40,407 nt of DNA, taken from NCBI GenBank assembly GCA_001587715.1, contig LNGC01000002.1, positions 1 to 40,407 on the forward strand. The letters are read 5' to 3'. Numbering within the stretch: position 1 is the stretch's first letter; the number at the start of each line of letters is the position of its first letter. Below the pieces are notes generated by a model that was given only the letters and a program-made list of their open reading frames with translations, ran no database searches and was not told the DNA's origin. Both the position numbers and the translations under genes were made by a program. This stretch comes from Candidatus Methanofastidiosum methylothiophilum. Its GTDB lineage: Archaea > Methanobacteriota_B > Thermococci > Methanofastidiosales > Methanofastidiosaceae. Shown here in pieces: positions 7,258 to 14,929 of the stretch.

Positions 7258-8220
7258 TCAATCTAAAATTCCCATTTTAGGAACATCTTGGACCCTATAA
7301 TCAACAACCTTTCCACCTAGGGCTTTTAGGATATTGCTCTCTACATTATTTCCGCTCCAGTTATAACTGGCATAGTATGCTATGAATCTATTGTCTATTT
7401 CAATTTTGTAAAGCTTCACCCTGACTGTTTCTTTATCAGTTATATCCATCGGAGATATAGTTTTAAAACTACACCAAATCCAGTTCCATGGATCTGTAGC
7501 TTCTTTTTTATCTACAATAATTAGGGATCCACATGAAGTATACCCATTCTTTGTAGATGCGTAAAAAATTCCATCATATACTCCGCTACCATTCATACAT
7601 GAAGCAAATTTGTATATATATCCGACTGCACCGGTCGCAGGACTAATAAAATTAAAAGTAGTAAGGAAATCATAACCACTGTCTATTTGCCCTAAACTAA
7701 CTGACTTTATAGAAGAATCGGAGTTTCGGATAGTTCTTAAAACATCATCAGTTGAACTGAATCTTGAACTATACTTATCTGTATTATTAGTTGGAGTACT
7801 AGATTTATTTGTAATATTTGTATTATTATTACTGCTACAATTATTGATCTTAAAGGAACAAGTAGCACTAGAAGAACTACTACTTGAGGTTTTTCCAACT
7901 ATTTTTAATTTTTCTGTGCCTGTTGGTCCTCCAACTGTACTTTTGAAGTAATATGTAGTATTTGTATTTATTTTTGTATTATTTCTAAGGTAAACAGTTT
8001 TTCCCCCAGTTGAATAATCAATTATATCAACATAGGCTGTAGTATTTGTTCCATAGCTTACCTTATAATATACGGTAATTGAATCTCCAATACAATATGT
8101 AGTTTTATCGGTCCATATCGATACTGTTGGACTATTACTATACCCAAAAACTGAAACTGGAATCAAACTTACTAAAATAAAGAAAATCAAGGACACTTTG
8201 AAATATTCCATAGATTTCAT
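7258..8220 (-). CDS. Exported beta-sandwich protein of the element
   Basis: This 320-residue protein has a signal peptide (hydrophobic 9-27). An Ig-like or MG2-like beta domain follows (about 30-128, beginning WTDKTTYCIGDSITVYYKV), of the kind seen in archaeal and bacterial surface proteins. A Ser/Asn/Thr-rich linker (about 112-155) leads to a C-terminal domain with several cysteines (CMNGSG, YTSCGS, WCSF). Many N-x-S/T sites suggest N-glycosylation outside the cell. I do not recognise the C-terminal domain. It is the first gene of the cargo operon; its promoter should lie in 8221-8300, where TTATATATA on the minus strand (8269-8279) is a TATA candidate. Confidence 0.65.
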   Translation of the reverse strand: MKSMEYFKVSLIFFILVSLIPVSVFGYSNSPTVSIWTDKTTYCIGDSITVYYKVSYGTNTTAYVDIIDYSTGGKTVYLRNNTKINTNTTYYFKSTVGGPTGTEKLKIVGKTSSSSSSSATCSFKINNCSSNNNTNITNKSSTPTNNTDKYSSRFSSTDDVLRTIRNSDSSIKSVSLGQIDSGYDFLTTFNFISPATGAVGYIYKFASCMNGSGVYDGIFYASTKNGYTSCGSLIIVDKKEATDPWNWIWCSFKTISPMDITDKETVRVKLYKIEIDNRFIAYYASYNWSGNNVESNILKALGGKVVDYRVQDVPKMGILD

Positions 8221-8497
8221 TTTCTTCCTCCATTTTATAACTAAATCAAATTAATATTTGTGCTTTCCATATATATAAGAATATGGAAAAAAATAGGGAA
8301 AATAAGGAAAGCCTAATTTTAAGGTCAGATTCGTTAAGTATTTATCTGAAATGGCTAATTTTCCTTAAGGCACTTATACAAACATCCGGTGAGGTAAGCC
8401 CTGAAAATCCCATATTTCAAAAAATATACTAAACATCTAAAAAACAAGAAATATCTATATAAAAAATATACATCTTAACTAAAAAACACCAAAACCA
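8221..8497. other. Non-coding right end of the element
   Basis: No open frame of note is present. The stretch holds a TATA candidate for the cargo operon (about 8269-8279), one inverted copy of the 19-bp element motif (8312-8330), a partial copy of its AT core (8353-8362), the palindrome CCTTAAGG (8363-8370), and then AT-rich sequence up to the right att copy. Such a region would suit integrase arm sites or a replication origin. Confidence 0.5.
8312..8330 (-). repeat. 19-bp element motif, copy C (inverted)
   Basis: On the minus strand this reads ATCTGACCTTAAAATTAGG. It lies near the right end of the element and is inverted relative to copies A and B, as expected for arm-type sites at opposite ends. 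Confidence 0.4.
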
Positions 8498-8561
8498 AAT
8501 AGAAATGATGCGGGGGAAGGGATTCGAACCCTCGAAGACCTGCGTCACCGGATCTTAAGTC
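8498..8561 (-). repeat. Right attachment site (att direct repeat, copy 2)
   Basis: These 64 bases are identical to 3876-3939 and form the 3' part of the intact tRNA-Leu gene plus 11 bases of 3' flank. Confidence 0.9.
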
Positions 8562-8593
8562 CGGCGCCTTAGACCATGCTCGGCAACCCCCGC
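8509..8593 (-). tRNA. tRNA-Leu (anticodon UAA)
   Basis: The minus strand folds as an 85-base class II tRNA: acceptor GCGGGGG pairing with CCCCCGC plus discriminator A, a D arm, anticodon stem CCGGA/TCCGG with loop CTTAAGA (anticodon TAA), a long variable arm, and T loop TTCGAAT. CCA is not encoded, as usual in archaea. Its 3' end is the integration target of the element. Confidence 0.95.
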
Positions 8594-8626
8594 TTAGAAA
8601 AATATCCAAGACTATCTCTTATAAAA

Positions 8627-9223
8627 TTACCTGATAATATAAATCTTTAGGCAGTTTGTGTTGACACACTTGTATCCATCTCTTATTTTACCGTCTTTAT
8701 CATGAACTGTAACTCTTCTAATTACAGAACCACAAACTTTGCAATTTCTTTCTCCAAAGTTTATATAATCGTAGTCTTCTTCGTCATCTTCTTCTTCAAA
8801 TTCATAATCTTCACCTGAAATATCTCTGTTTATTATATCCAACTCTCTTTCTATTTTTGTATCCTTGATTTCAGGGAAATGTTTTTCTTCAATAACTTCA
8901 TCCTCCGGTCTTAAACTAAATATTTTTGCAAGTGATGAAAAAGTTGCATAATTATTGTATTCAATAATTATATATGACCCTTTAGGGGCAGTATCAAATG
9001 ACAGTATTGCGTAATCTGCTTCAATCTCATTTCTCAAGTAATCCTTGATTTTTTGTATAAATGTTCTGTCTTCTCCCTCTAGATCTTGATTTAATAGAAG
9101 ATCTTCATTAATATATATCTCTCTACCAGCAGTATAATACTCAATATTCGCCTTATTTAAGGTTGTGACTACCTTCTTTATTCCTTCTTCTACGGTATAA
9201 GGCAGAGCTTCAACTTTTCTCAT
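8627..9223 (-). CDS. Hypothetical protein with C-terminal zinc ribbon
   Basis: I do not recognise this 198-residue protein by name. It has a mixed alpha/beta N-terminal half, a very acidic stretch (about 140-157, rich in E and D), and a C-terminal CKVC...CVNTNC pattern (about 161-192) that should bind zinc. The gene order alba, eL41, Nudix, this gene, tRNA-Leu runs on one strand with short gaps, so it may be the last gene of that transcript. An information-processing role is suggested only by those neighbours. Confidence 0.6.
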   Translation of the reverse strand: MRKVEALPYTVEEGIKKVVTTLNKANIEYYTAGREIYINEDLLLNQDLEGEDRTFIQKIKDYLRNEIEADYAILSFDTAPKGSYIIIEYNNYATFSSLAKIFSLRPEDEVIEEKHFPEIKDTKIERELDIINRDISGEDYEFEEEDDEEDYDYINFGERNCKVCGSVIRRVTVHDKDGKIRDGYKCVNTNCLKIYIIR

Positions 9224-9256
9224 AATTATACTACCATTTATTAGAATTTAAGGTTT

Positions 9257-9682
9257 TCAATCATTTTGTTCAACATCAGAGTTTTCAATAAGGTCAAATA
9301 AGGTCTTTTTAAGATTTGTAACAATTTCATAATTATCAATATCCTTTGGGCATATCCATTCAAAAGAATCATGTTCCCAGTCAATCTTTATTTCCTCTCC
9401 CTTAAATAAAAAAAGGAATGGGTTAATAGACCATATCGTATCATTTATAGTATCCTTCACATCAAAAGGAATCCCAATCTTTAGGAGTTCTAAGCATTTA
9501 CTATCCACACCTGTTTCCTCTTTTATCTCTCTTAAAGCAGCTTCAAGGCTGTTCTCACCCTCTATAAATCCAGAAACGCCTGCCCATTTACCTCTAAAAG
9601 TACCTACCTTATCGCTTCTTTTAAGAAGGAGAACCTTACCGTCCTTAAATAAAAATGAAGTAACAATATCTTTTTTCTTCAT
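9257..9682 (-). CDS. Nudix hydrolase
   Basis: This 141-residue protein carries the complete Nudix box from G38: GFIEGENSLEAALREIKEE followed by TG, matching Gx5Ex7REUXEEXGU. The box binds a divalent metal and cleaves nucleoside diphosphates linked to another group. The N-terminal FLFKDGKVLLLKRS strand pair is typical of MutT-like members. The substrate cannot be told from the sequence: oxidised nucleotides, NDP-sugars or isoprenoid diphosphates are all possible. It is in line with the alba-eL41 genes on the minus strand, 60 bases downstream of eL41. Confidence 0.88.
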   Translation of the reverse strand: MKKKDIVTSFLFKDGKVLLLKRSDKVGTFRGKWAGVSGFIEGENSLEAALREIKEETGVDSKCLELLKIGIPFDVKDTINDTIWSINPFLFLFKGEEIKIDWEHDSFEWICPKDIDNYEIVTNLKKTLFDLIENSDVEQND

Positions 9683-9743
9683 AAAAGAAATAAATAAACT
9701 ATATTAAAAAAAGTATCTAAAAAACTGGGGCAAAAGAATGAAT

Positions 9744-9845
9744 TTATTGCTTTCTAGCTTTTCTTTTCATTCTTCTCATTTTCTTCTTAACGTGTCTCCA
9801 GCGCATTCTGCCTTTCTTTTTCCATTTTCGTGGCCTTTTGCCCAT
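9744..9845 (-). CDS. rpl41e: Ribosomal protein eL41 (33 residues)
   Basis: This tiny frame encodes 33 residues, almost all Arg, Lys, Trp and Met: it begins MGKRPRKWKKKGRMRW and ends KRKARKQ. That composition and the KRPRKWKKKGRMRW block match archaeal eL41, the shortest ribosomal protein, a single helix in the large subunit near the subunit interface. The start has a GAGGGAT ribosome binding site 5 bases upstream. It lies 18 bases downstream of alba on the same strand, so the two are probably co-transcribed. Automatic gene callers often miss it because of its size. Confidence 0.82.
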   Translation of the reverse strand: MGKRPRKWKKKGRMRWRHVKKKMRRMKRKARKQ

Positions 9846-9863
9846 TATATCCCTCAATGAATT

Positions 9864-10109
9864 TTATTTTTTCATCGTTATTTCGATAGTACTTACTGCT
9901 CTCTGTTCTACCTGCTCTGTTCCAATTTTTATATTGGTAATCTTTGCATCGGGAACAAATCTGCTTTTTACTATTTCTGCAGTATCCACAGCAGTAGATA
10001 TACTTCTTCCCCTAGCTTTTATGGTTATCTCATTCTCACCGGCATTAAATCCAGTGACTATAGCAAGAACATATGCCATTGCCTTTTTCTTTCCTACGAG
10101 TACATCCAT
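9864..10109 (-). CDS. alba: DNA/RNA-binding chromatin protein Alba
   Basis: This 81-residue protein matches Alba over its full length: VLVGKKKAMAYVLAIVTGFN with the conserved GKK motif, then ITIKARGRSISTAVDTAEIV, then the RFVPDAKI hairpin and a closing STIEITMKK strand. Alba dimers coat DNA and RNA, and the lysine of the GKK motif is the one acetylated in Sulfolobus. It is slightly shorter than the usual 90 residues because the beta-hairpin loop is short. It heads a run of minus-strand genes and has a strong TATA box (10175-10184). Confidence 0.95.
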   Translation of the reverse strand: MDVLVGKKKAMAYVLAIVTGFNAGENEITIKARGRSISTAVDTAEIVKSRFVPDAKITNIKIGTEQVEQRAVSTIEITMKK

Positions 10110-10140
10110 AATATCCCTCTATCATTGTTCATTGAAAAAC

Positions 10141-10154
10141 GCTAGAGAACTAGC
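10141..10154. promoter_or_regulatory. Inverted repeat at the predicted alba transcription start
   Basis: GCTAG-AGAA-CTAGC is a perfect 5-bp inverted repeat lying 21-34 bases downstream of the alba TATA box, where transcription should start. It could be a repressor site or a leader hairpin. Confidence 0.35.
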
Positions 10155-10174
10155 ATGAAAAAGTTTCGTTGCCT

Positions 10175-10184
10175 ATTTATATAC
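10175..10184 (-). promoter_or_regulatory. TATA box of alba
   Basis: The minus strand reads GTATATAAAT within an AT-rich core, a near-ideal archaeal TATA box. The start is predicted near 10150, leaving a leader of about 40 bases that carries a GAGGGAT ribosome binding site. Confidence 0.65.
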
Positions 10185-10267
10185 TTTTTGGTTAATTTCG
10201 CAATTTGCTTAAAAATATTCATTTATTAAAGCTATAAGTGAAATATAAGGCCAAATTAGTTGTTGAA

Positions 10268-11104
10268 TCATTCCGATACGACTACTTTGATGTTTTCTTG
10301 GTCAAGTAATATCTCTTTCCAAAAAACTTTAGTATTTACAGTGAACCTAGTTTCATAACTTCCTGCAGAAACCTTTGATTTAAGTAGAAATGATTTTGAT
10401 ATTCTTTTATTTGCTGGTAGCGGGTCTTGGAAAATGAATTTGTATCCTCCATATATTTTTTCAGATGGATATTTATCAACTGACTCTATCTCTAAATCAG
10501 GATAATCGCATACAAATTCTATCCAGTAATCCCCTTCTTTAAAAACTTGATCTGATTCAATATCCATCATCAAAAGCCCATTTTGATTGTCTTTTAACGA
10601 TAGTTCAGTCTTAAGAAGTCCACCTAGGTCAATCTTTTTAATATCAAATTTTGGCCTGTAAACCTGAATAGTCATTTTTGTTGTAACTGCATTCATGTTT
10701 ACGCCTTCATTATTCTTATATTTTATTTTAAATTCTAGAGGGATATTTTTTCTTGTTTCAGAAAGTTTTAGTACTTCTTTTTCTGCAACTATTTTGAATT
10801 TTATAACAGACGTCTTTCCTTTTTCCAACAATAAAGGAGGATCAGACTCTAGAGTAACAGTAAAAGGCGAAACTTCTTCAATTTCTAGTTCTATAGCATT
10901 GCTTTTACCTTTATTTTCTAAAGTCAGAATCCCAATTTCTTCATTTGTTATTAGCATATTAGAGGTCAAAACATCAACACTGGCCGATATTTTAGGATTT
11001 TTCTTGAAATTAAAGATAGTGTCTTGGCCCAAATATAGAATTCCAACTATCAAAACTATTGCAATTACTATGAATATCCACTTTTTATTGATATTCATAA
11101 ACAT
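10268..11104 (-). CDS. Membrane-anchored protein with Ig-like (COG1361-type) domains
   Basis: This 278-residue protein has one N-terminal membrane segment (about 8-26) and is otherwise beta-rich and extracytoplasmic. Phrases such as ASVDVLTSNMLITNEEIGIL followed by TLENKGKSNA are typical of archaeal surface proteins with CARDB/COG1361-like immunoglobulin folds; about two such domains fit the length. There is no catalytic motif and no C-terminal sorting signal. It stands alone, divergent from RPA. The role is unknown; a structural or assembly role at the cell surface is inference. Confidence 0.6.
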   Translation of the reverse strand: MFMNINKKWIFIVIAIVLIVGILYLGQDTIFNFKKNPKISASVDVLTSNMLITNEEIGILTLENKGKSNAIELEIEEVSPFTVTLESDPPLLLEKGKTSVIKFKIVAEKEVLKLSETRKNIPLEFKIKYKNNEGVNMNAVTTKMTIQVYRPKFDIKKIDLGGLLKTELSLKDNQNGLLMMDIESDQVFKEGDYWIEFVCDYPDLEIESVDKYPSEKIYGGYKFIFQDPLPANKRISKSFLLKSKVSAGSYETRFTVNTKVFWKEILLDQENIKVVVSE

Positions 11105-11211
11105 CGTAACCCACCATAGTTTAAAAGAGTATCTTTATAATTATTAATTTATAATTTTCAGTTTTCAATATTTGAAATTATATTTTTAATTATCTATAAA
11201 CATACCCCAAA

Positions 11212-11221
11212 TTTTATAAAT
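11212..11221 (+). promoter_or_regulatory. TATA box of the RPA-radA-FKBP run
   Basis: TTTTATAAAT ends 28 bases upstream of the RPA ATG. That predicts an essentially leaderless mRNA and fits the absence of a ribosome binding site there. Inverted arms ATACCA (11220-11225) and TGGTAT (11241-11246) lie between it and the ATG. Confidence 0.6.
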
Positions 11222-11249
11222 ACCAAAAAATTAATCTTTCTGGTATCCT

Positions 11250-12956
11250 ATGACAGCGGAAGCTCTTTATGAAAGATTATTAGAAACGATTTCTGAAAAC
11301 GAACTAAAAGAAAGAATTGATAAAAAAATTCAATCTGTTGGTGGTCTCTTATCGGAAGAAGGTGCATTACTTCTAATTGCTGGAGAGCTAGGAGTATCCT
11401 TTGAAGAAACTCCAAAGGAAAAAAAACACTTTTTTATATCAGACATTAACGAGGGTATGCAACACGTTGATATAAGTGGCAGGGTAATGAGAATTTTTGA
11501 TGTTAATACTTTCCAGAGAAAGACTGGCACTGAGGGAAGAGTACAGAATATCGTAATTGCCGACAAAACTGGAAGCATTAGAATTGTTTTTTGGGACGAC
11601 CAGATTGATAAAATTAAACAATATAAAAGGGGCGATGTTGTTACAGTTAGAAATGGATACCTAAGAAAAGGTTTTAACAACGAATTTGAGATCAGTCTTG
11701 GAAAAGATGGAGTTATTTCTGGCGGTCAAGACAGCAATGATTATCCCCCTATAAATTATGTCAAACTTAAAATCAGAGACATTGAAGACAAAATGAATAA
11801 TATAGACATTACTGGCAGAGTTTCTTCTATCTTTGGAGTAAGAGAGTTTGCCAAAAAAGATGGTTCTATTGGTAAAGTTGGTAACTTTATGATAATGGAC
11901 GACACAGGGGAAATAAGAGTTACCTTGTGGGATAAAAAAGCTGAATTAATAAACACCCTTGTTAAAAATGATATTATTACTATTGAAAACGCTTATTCTA
12001 AGATGGGATTGAACTCTGTTGAAATTAATCTTGGCTCCTCATCAAGCATAATAACTGAAAAAACAGAGAGGGAAGATATTCCAAAATCAGAATCTTTGAC
12101 AGTTTCTATATCAGAACTCAATGAAAGCATGAGAGGCGTAAACATTGAGGGATATGTCAAAGAAGTATATGATGTAAGAACTTTCACTAGGGAGAATGGA
12201 ACTGGAAAAGTTGGTAGATTTTTATTAAGTGACGATACTCATGATCTTAAGGTAGTCATGTGGGACGATAAAGCCGATTTATTGGGAACTTTAGTTCCAG
12301 GTACTAAAGTAAGTATTGAATCTTGTAACATTAGATTCAATAATGGTCTTGAAGCCCATCTTGGTATTGGTTCAAGAATACAATCCTTTAAAACTGAAGA
12401 AAAACCAGATGAAAAGAAAATAGCAGATTACAATTTATCTGATACCGTTAATGTAATAGCTAGAGTCAACGGAATTGAAGGGGAGTTCTTAGTTATTATT
12501 GATGAATCCGGCACCATTCCCCTCTCGTTGAATCAAATTACAAATAAAAACTTTAATATTGGAGATGCAGTTAAAGTGATTGGAGTGCTTGAAAAAGATT
12601 CAGATGTTTTGTTTATTAAAGCAACTTCAATAGAGAAAGGTGAATATAGTATTCCTATTCTTGAATCCATTAAAAATCCACCTTTTAAAACGATAGATGA
12701 GTTGTTAAATAATGATTATTGCGTAATTACCCCTCTAATAAAACATATTACAAGTGATGGAGATAGCTACATTGTTATTTGTGATGACGGTTATGGTAAT
12801 ATTAGAGGTAAGATTAAAAAGGAAGTACAACCTTGGAAGGAATACGATATTAAAGCCAGAGTATATGAAACTAATAACTTGAAAGAGTTTTATGGATATG
12901 AGATTAATGAAATAAATCCCGCCTCCAAGGCTAAAGATATCTTTATGGTGATTTAA
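11250..12956 (+). CDS. rpa: Replication protein A, single-stranded DNA-binding, multi-OB
   Basis: This 568-residue euryarchaeal RPA coats single-stranded DNA in replication and repair. Three clear OB folds repeat one pattern: [17 protein letters not shown]...[10 protein letters not shown] (about 70-155), [16 protein letters not shown]...[10 protein letters not shown] (about 185-270), and [16 protein letters not shown]...[10 protein letters not shown] (about 295-375). A more diverged OB-like C-terminal region follows (about 390-560). I see no C-terminal zinc finger, unlike some methanogen RPAs. Its stop codon overlaps the radA ATG by one base, so the two are translationally coupled, a sensible pairing because RadA loads onto RPA-coated DNA. 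Confidence 0.93.
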   Translation: MTAEALYERLLETISENELKERIDKKIQSVGGLLSEEGALLLIAGELGVSFEETPKEKKHFFISDINEGMQHVDISGRVMRIFDVNTFQRKTGTEGRVQNIVIADKTGSIRIVFWDDQIDKIKQYKRGDVVTVRNGYLRKGFNNEFEISLGKDGVISGGQDSNDYPPINYVKLKIRDIEDKMNNIDITGRVSSIFGVREFAKKDGSIGKVGNFMIMDDTGEIRVTLWDKKAELINTLVKNDIITIENAYSKMGLNSVEINLGSSSSIITEKTEREDIPKSESLTVSISELNESMRGVNIEGYVKEVYDVRTFTRENGTGKVGRFLLSDDTHDLKVVMWDDKADLLGTLVPGTKVSIESCNIRFNNGLEAHLGIGSRIQSFKTEEKPDEKKIADYNLSDTVNVIARVNGIEGEFLVIIDESGTIPLSLNQITNKNFNIGDAVKVIGVLEKDSDVLFIKATSIEKGEYSIPILESIKNPPFKTIDELLNNDYCVITPLIKHITSDGDSYIVICDDGYGNIRGKIKKEVQPWKEYDIKARVYETNNLKEFYGYEINEINPASKAKDIFMVI

Positions 12957-13903
12957 TGGAAAAAATAAAAGATCTTGAGGGTCTTCCAGGTATAGGGCCT
13001 AAAACTGCTGAAAAGTTAAGAGAGGCCGGATTTAGAACTGTGGAGTCAATAGCTGTAGCTTCTCCAAAGGAATTATTTGAAATTGCAGAAATTGGTGAAA
13101 GTTCTGCCTCCAAGATAATTGAAGCTGCCAGAGAAGCTGCCGATGTAGGTGGATTTTTAACAGCTAATGAGCTCTTAGAAAAAAGAAAATTTATTGGTAG
13201 AATTACTTCAGGAAGCAAAAGGCTTGATGAATTAATAGCCGGAGGATTCGAGTCGCAAGCAATTATTGAAGCTTTTGGAGAATTTGGCTCAGGTAAAAGT
13301 CAGATTGGTCATCAACTTTGTGTTAATGTACAGTTGCCAATCGAAAAAGGTGGACTTGATGCAGGCGCTATATTCATAGATACAGAGAGTACATTTAGGC
13401 CAGAGAGAATTATACAGATGGCCAAAGGAGTAGGTCTTGACCCAACTGAAGTGTTAAGCAAAATAAGAGTTGCTAGGGCTTTCAATTCTGACCATCAAAT
13501 GTTACTCACTGAAAAAACTGTAGATTTAATTGAAGCAGAGAAAATAAAATTACTTGTAGTTGATTCTCTAACTTCTTCATTTAGATCAGAGTATGTTGGC
13601 AGAGGAACTTTAGCTGAAAGACAACAGAAACTCGCAAGACATTTAAGAACATTACATAGTATTGCATCTAATCAAGATATTTGTGTATTCGTTACTAATC
13701 AAGTTTCAGCAAAGCCTGATGCATTTTTTGGTGACCCAACAAGGCCCATTGGAGGACATATACTTGGGCACTCATCTACGATTAGACTATATTTAAGAAA
13801 AGCAAAAGGCGGACAAAGAATAGCGAGACTCGTAGACTCTCCGAACTTGCCGGAGGGTGAAGCAATATTTTTTGTAACTGAAAATGGAATCGAAGACAAA
13901 TAG
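12956..13903 (+). CDS. radA: DNA repair and recombination protein RadA
   Basis: This 315-residue archaeal RecA/Rad51 recombinase forms ATP-dependent filaments for strand exchange. An N-terminal helix-hairpin-helix domain ([20 protein letters not shown], 8-27) precedes the ATPase core with Walker A GEFGSGKS (108-115) and Walker [10 protein letters not shown]. The [19 protein letters not shown] loop and C-terminal [20 protein letters not shown] are classic RadA. Length is near the usual 320-325, and no intein is present. It overlaps the RPA stop by one base and is followed 8 bases later by the FKBP gene. Confidence 0.97.
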   Translation: MEKIKDLEGLPGIGPKTAEKLREAGFRTVESIAVASPKELFEIAEIGESSASKIIEAAREAADVGGFLTANELLEKRKFIGRITSGSKRLDELIAGGFESQAIIEAFGEFGSGKSQIGHQLCVNVQLPIEKGGLDAGAIFIDTESTFRPERIIQMAKGVGLDPTEVLSKIRVARAFNSDHQMLLTEKTVDLIEAEKIKLLVVDSLTSSFRSEYVGRGTLAERQQKLARHLRTLHSIASNQDICVFVTNQVSAKPDAFFGDPTRPIGGHILGHSSTIRLYLRKAKGGQRIARLVDSPNLPEGEAIFFVTENGIEDK

Positions 13904-13911
13904 GTGATTCA

Positions 13912-14577
13912 TTGAAAAACGGAGATTTTGTCGAAATACAATATGTTGGAAAAATCAAAGAAACAGGGAAAATCTTTGATGTAACTGATGAAACAAAAGC
14001 TAAACAAGCCAACGTATATCACGAGGGAAATAAATATGAGCCTATACAGGTAATCATCGGTGCTGGCCATGTTATTAGTGGATTGGACGAGTCCCTCTTA
14101 GATATTGAAGTTGGTGAAACTAAAACTTTTGATATACCCCCTGATAAGGGATTTGGAAAAAGAGATTCGTCTCTATTACAAATAATGCACTTGAATGATT
14201 TTAAAAAGCATGGTATATTCCCAAGAGCGGGATTAAAAATAGAAATTAACGGTCATTGGGCGACTGTAAGAAGCGTTTCAAGTGGAAGGGTAAAACTTGA
14301 CTTTAATCATCCATTATCTGGAAAAACACTGTTATATGAGGTAACAGTTCTAAAAAAAATTGAGGATTTGACTGAAAAGATTAACGCTATTTTGAAGGTC
14401 AGAGCCCCAGGTATTGATGTTTCTTCACAAATAATTAAAGTTGAAGATGAAAAAGTCAATATAGAACTTAAAGGGATTAATCCACCTTACAGAACCTCTC
14501 TCGAAGAATTTATCAAATCAGATATTTCTTCATATATCCCAGAAATAAAGGATTCATCAATTAGTTTTATTGATTAA
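13912..14577 (+). CDS. Long FKBP-type peptidyl-prolyl isomerase (SlyD-like)
   Basis: This 221-residue archaeal FKBP of the long (26 kDa) type catalyses cis-trans isomerisation at proline and acts as a folding helper. The FKBP core covers about 1-150: VEIQYVGKIKETGKIFDVTDE, then VIIGAGHVISGLDESLLDIE, with an inserted flap (IF) domain around 85-130 and a closing LLYEVTVLKKI strand. The C-terminal alpha/beta domain is typical of archaeal FKBP26. The start is TTG, 4 bases after AGGTGA. It follows radA by 8 bases and is probably co-transcribed; the functional link is not obvious. Confidence 0.92.
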   Translation: MKNGDFVEIQYVGKIKETGKIFDVTDETKAKQANVYHEGNKYEPIQVIIGAGHVISGLDESLLDIEVGETKTFDIPPDKGFGKRDSSLLQIMHLNDFKKHGIFPRAGLKIEINGHWATVRSVSSGRVKLDFNHPLSGKTLLYEVTVLKKIEDLTEKINAILKVRAPGIDVSSQIIKVEDEKVNIELKGINPPYRTSLEEFIKSDISSYIPEIKDSSISFID

Positions 14578-14637
14578 ATATATTTTTATTTTATTAATCA
14601 ATATCTTTATATGGATTGCTATTTCTAAATAGATATA

Positions 14638-14928
14638 ATGGATAAAATAAAAGCTCTTATGATTTCAGTCGAGATACCTACCTTTACGTATCTAGTTTCA
14701 TTTATTGGTGTTTCTGTAAGAGAAATTATAAATGGTAATCACCCAGATAAAATGATAGAACTACTTTTAATCAATTCTATTTTGTTTATTCTATTTTTTG
14801 TATTTGTCTATACAATAGGTCACGTTGGATACTCTAAACGATTAGAAGAAAAAGAAAAACAAATAGAAAAATATCCTATTTTTTATGGTAAAAAAATAAG
14901 TGAAAAAAGAGATAAATATATTAGATAA
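14638..14928 (+). CDS. Small membrane protein, hypothetical
   Basis: This 96-residue protein has two predicted membrane segments (about 8-26 and 42-64) and a long basic, charged C-terminal tail (RLEEKEKQIEKYP onward) that should face the cytoplasm. I recognise no family. It stands alone, with an AT-rich TATA-like stretch around 14605-14615, and converges on the coiled-coil gene with a gap of one base. Confidence 0.55.
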   Translation: MDKIKALMISVEIPTFTYLVSFIGVSVREIINGNHPDKMIELLLINSILFILFFVFVYTIGHVGYSKRLEEKEKQIEKYPIFYGKKISEKRDKYIR

Positions 14929-14929
14929 A

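Larger units (their letters stand above)
3876..8561. mobile_element. Integrated element in tRNA-Leu(UAA), unit length 4622 bp
   Basis: Two perfect 64-bp copies of the 3' part of tRNA-Leu bound this segment (3876-3939 and 8498-8561), 4622 bp apart. The right copy belongs to the intact tRNA; the left copy is a 3' fragment whose 5' half is missing. A tyrosine recombinase gene begins 131 bases inside the left repeat. The remaining genes (5046-8220) all lie on the minus strand and converge on it: a secreted transglutaminase-like protein, a PH-SHOCT protein and an exported beta protein. This is the layout left by site-specific integration at a tRNA 3' end with an intact integrase (pNOB8 type rather than split SSV type). 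No replication, capsid or transfer gene is visible, so it may be a minimal integrated plasmid, a satellite or a remnant. Confidence 0.85.

Noticed and set aside
8363-8370. CCTTAAGG palindrome as a restriction or origin site
   Set aside because: An 8-bp palindrome alone in AT-rich sequence is too weak; it was only noted as part of the element's right end.
3876-8561. SSV-type split integrase element
   Set aside because: The integrase frame is intact and inside the element; no integrase fragment overlaps either att copy.
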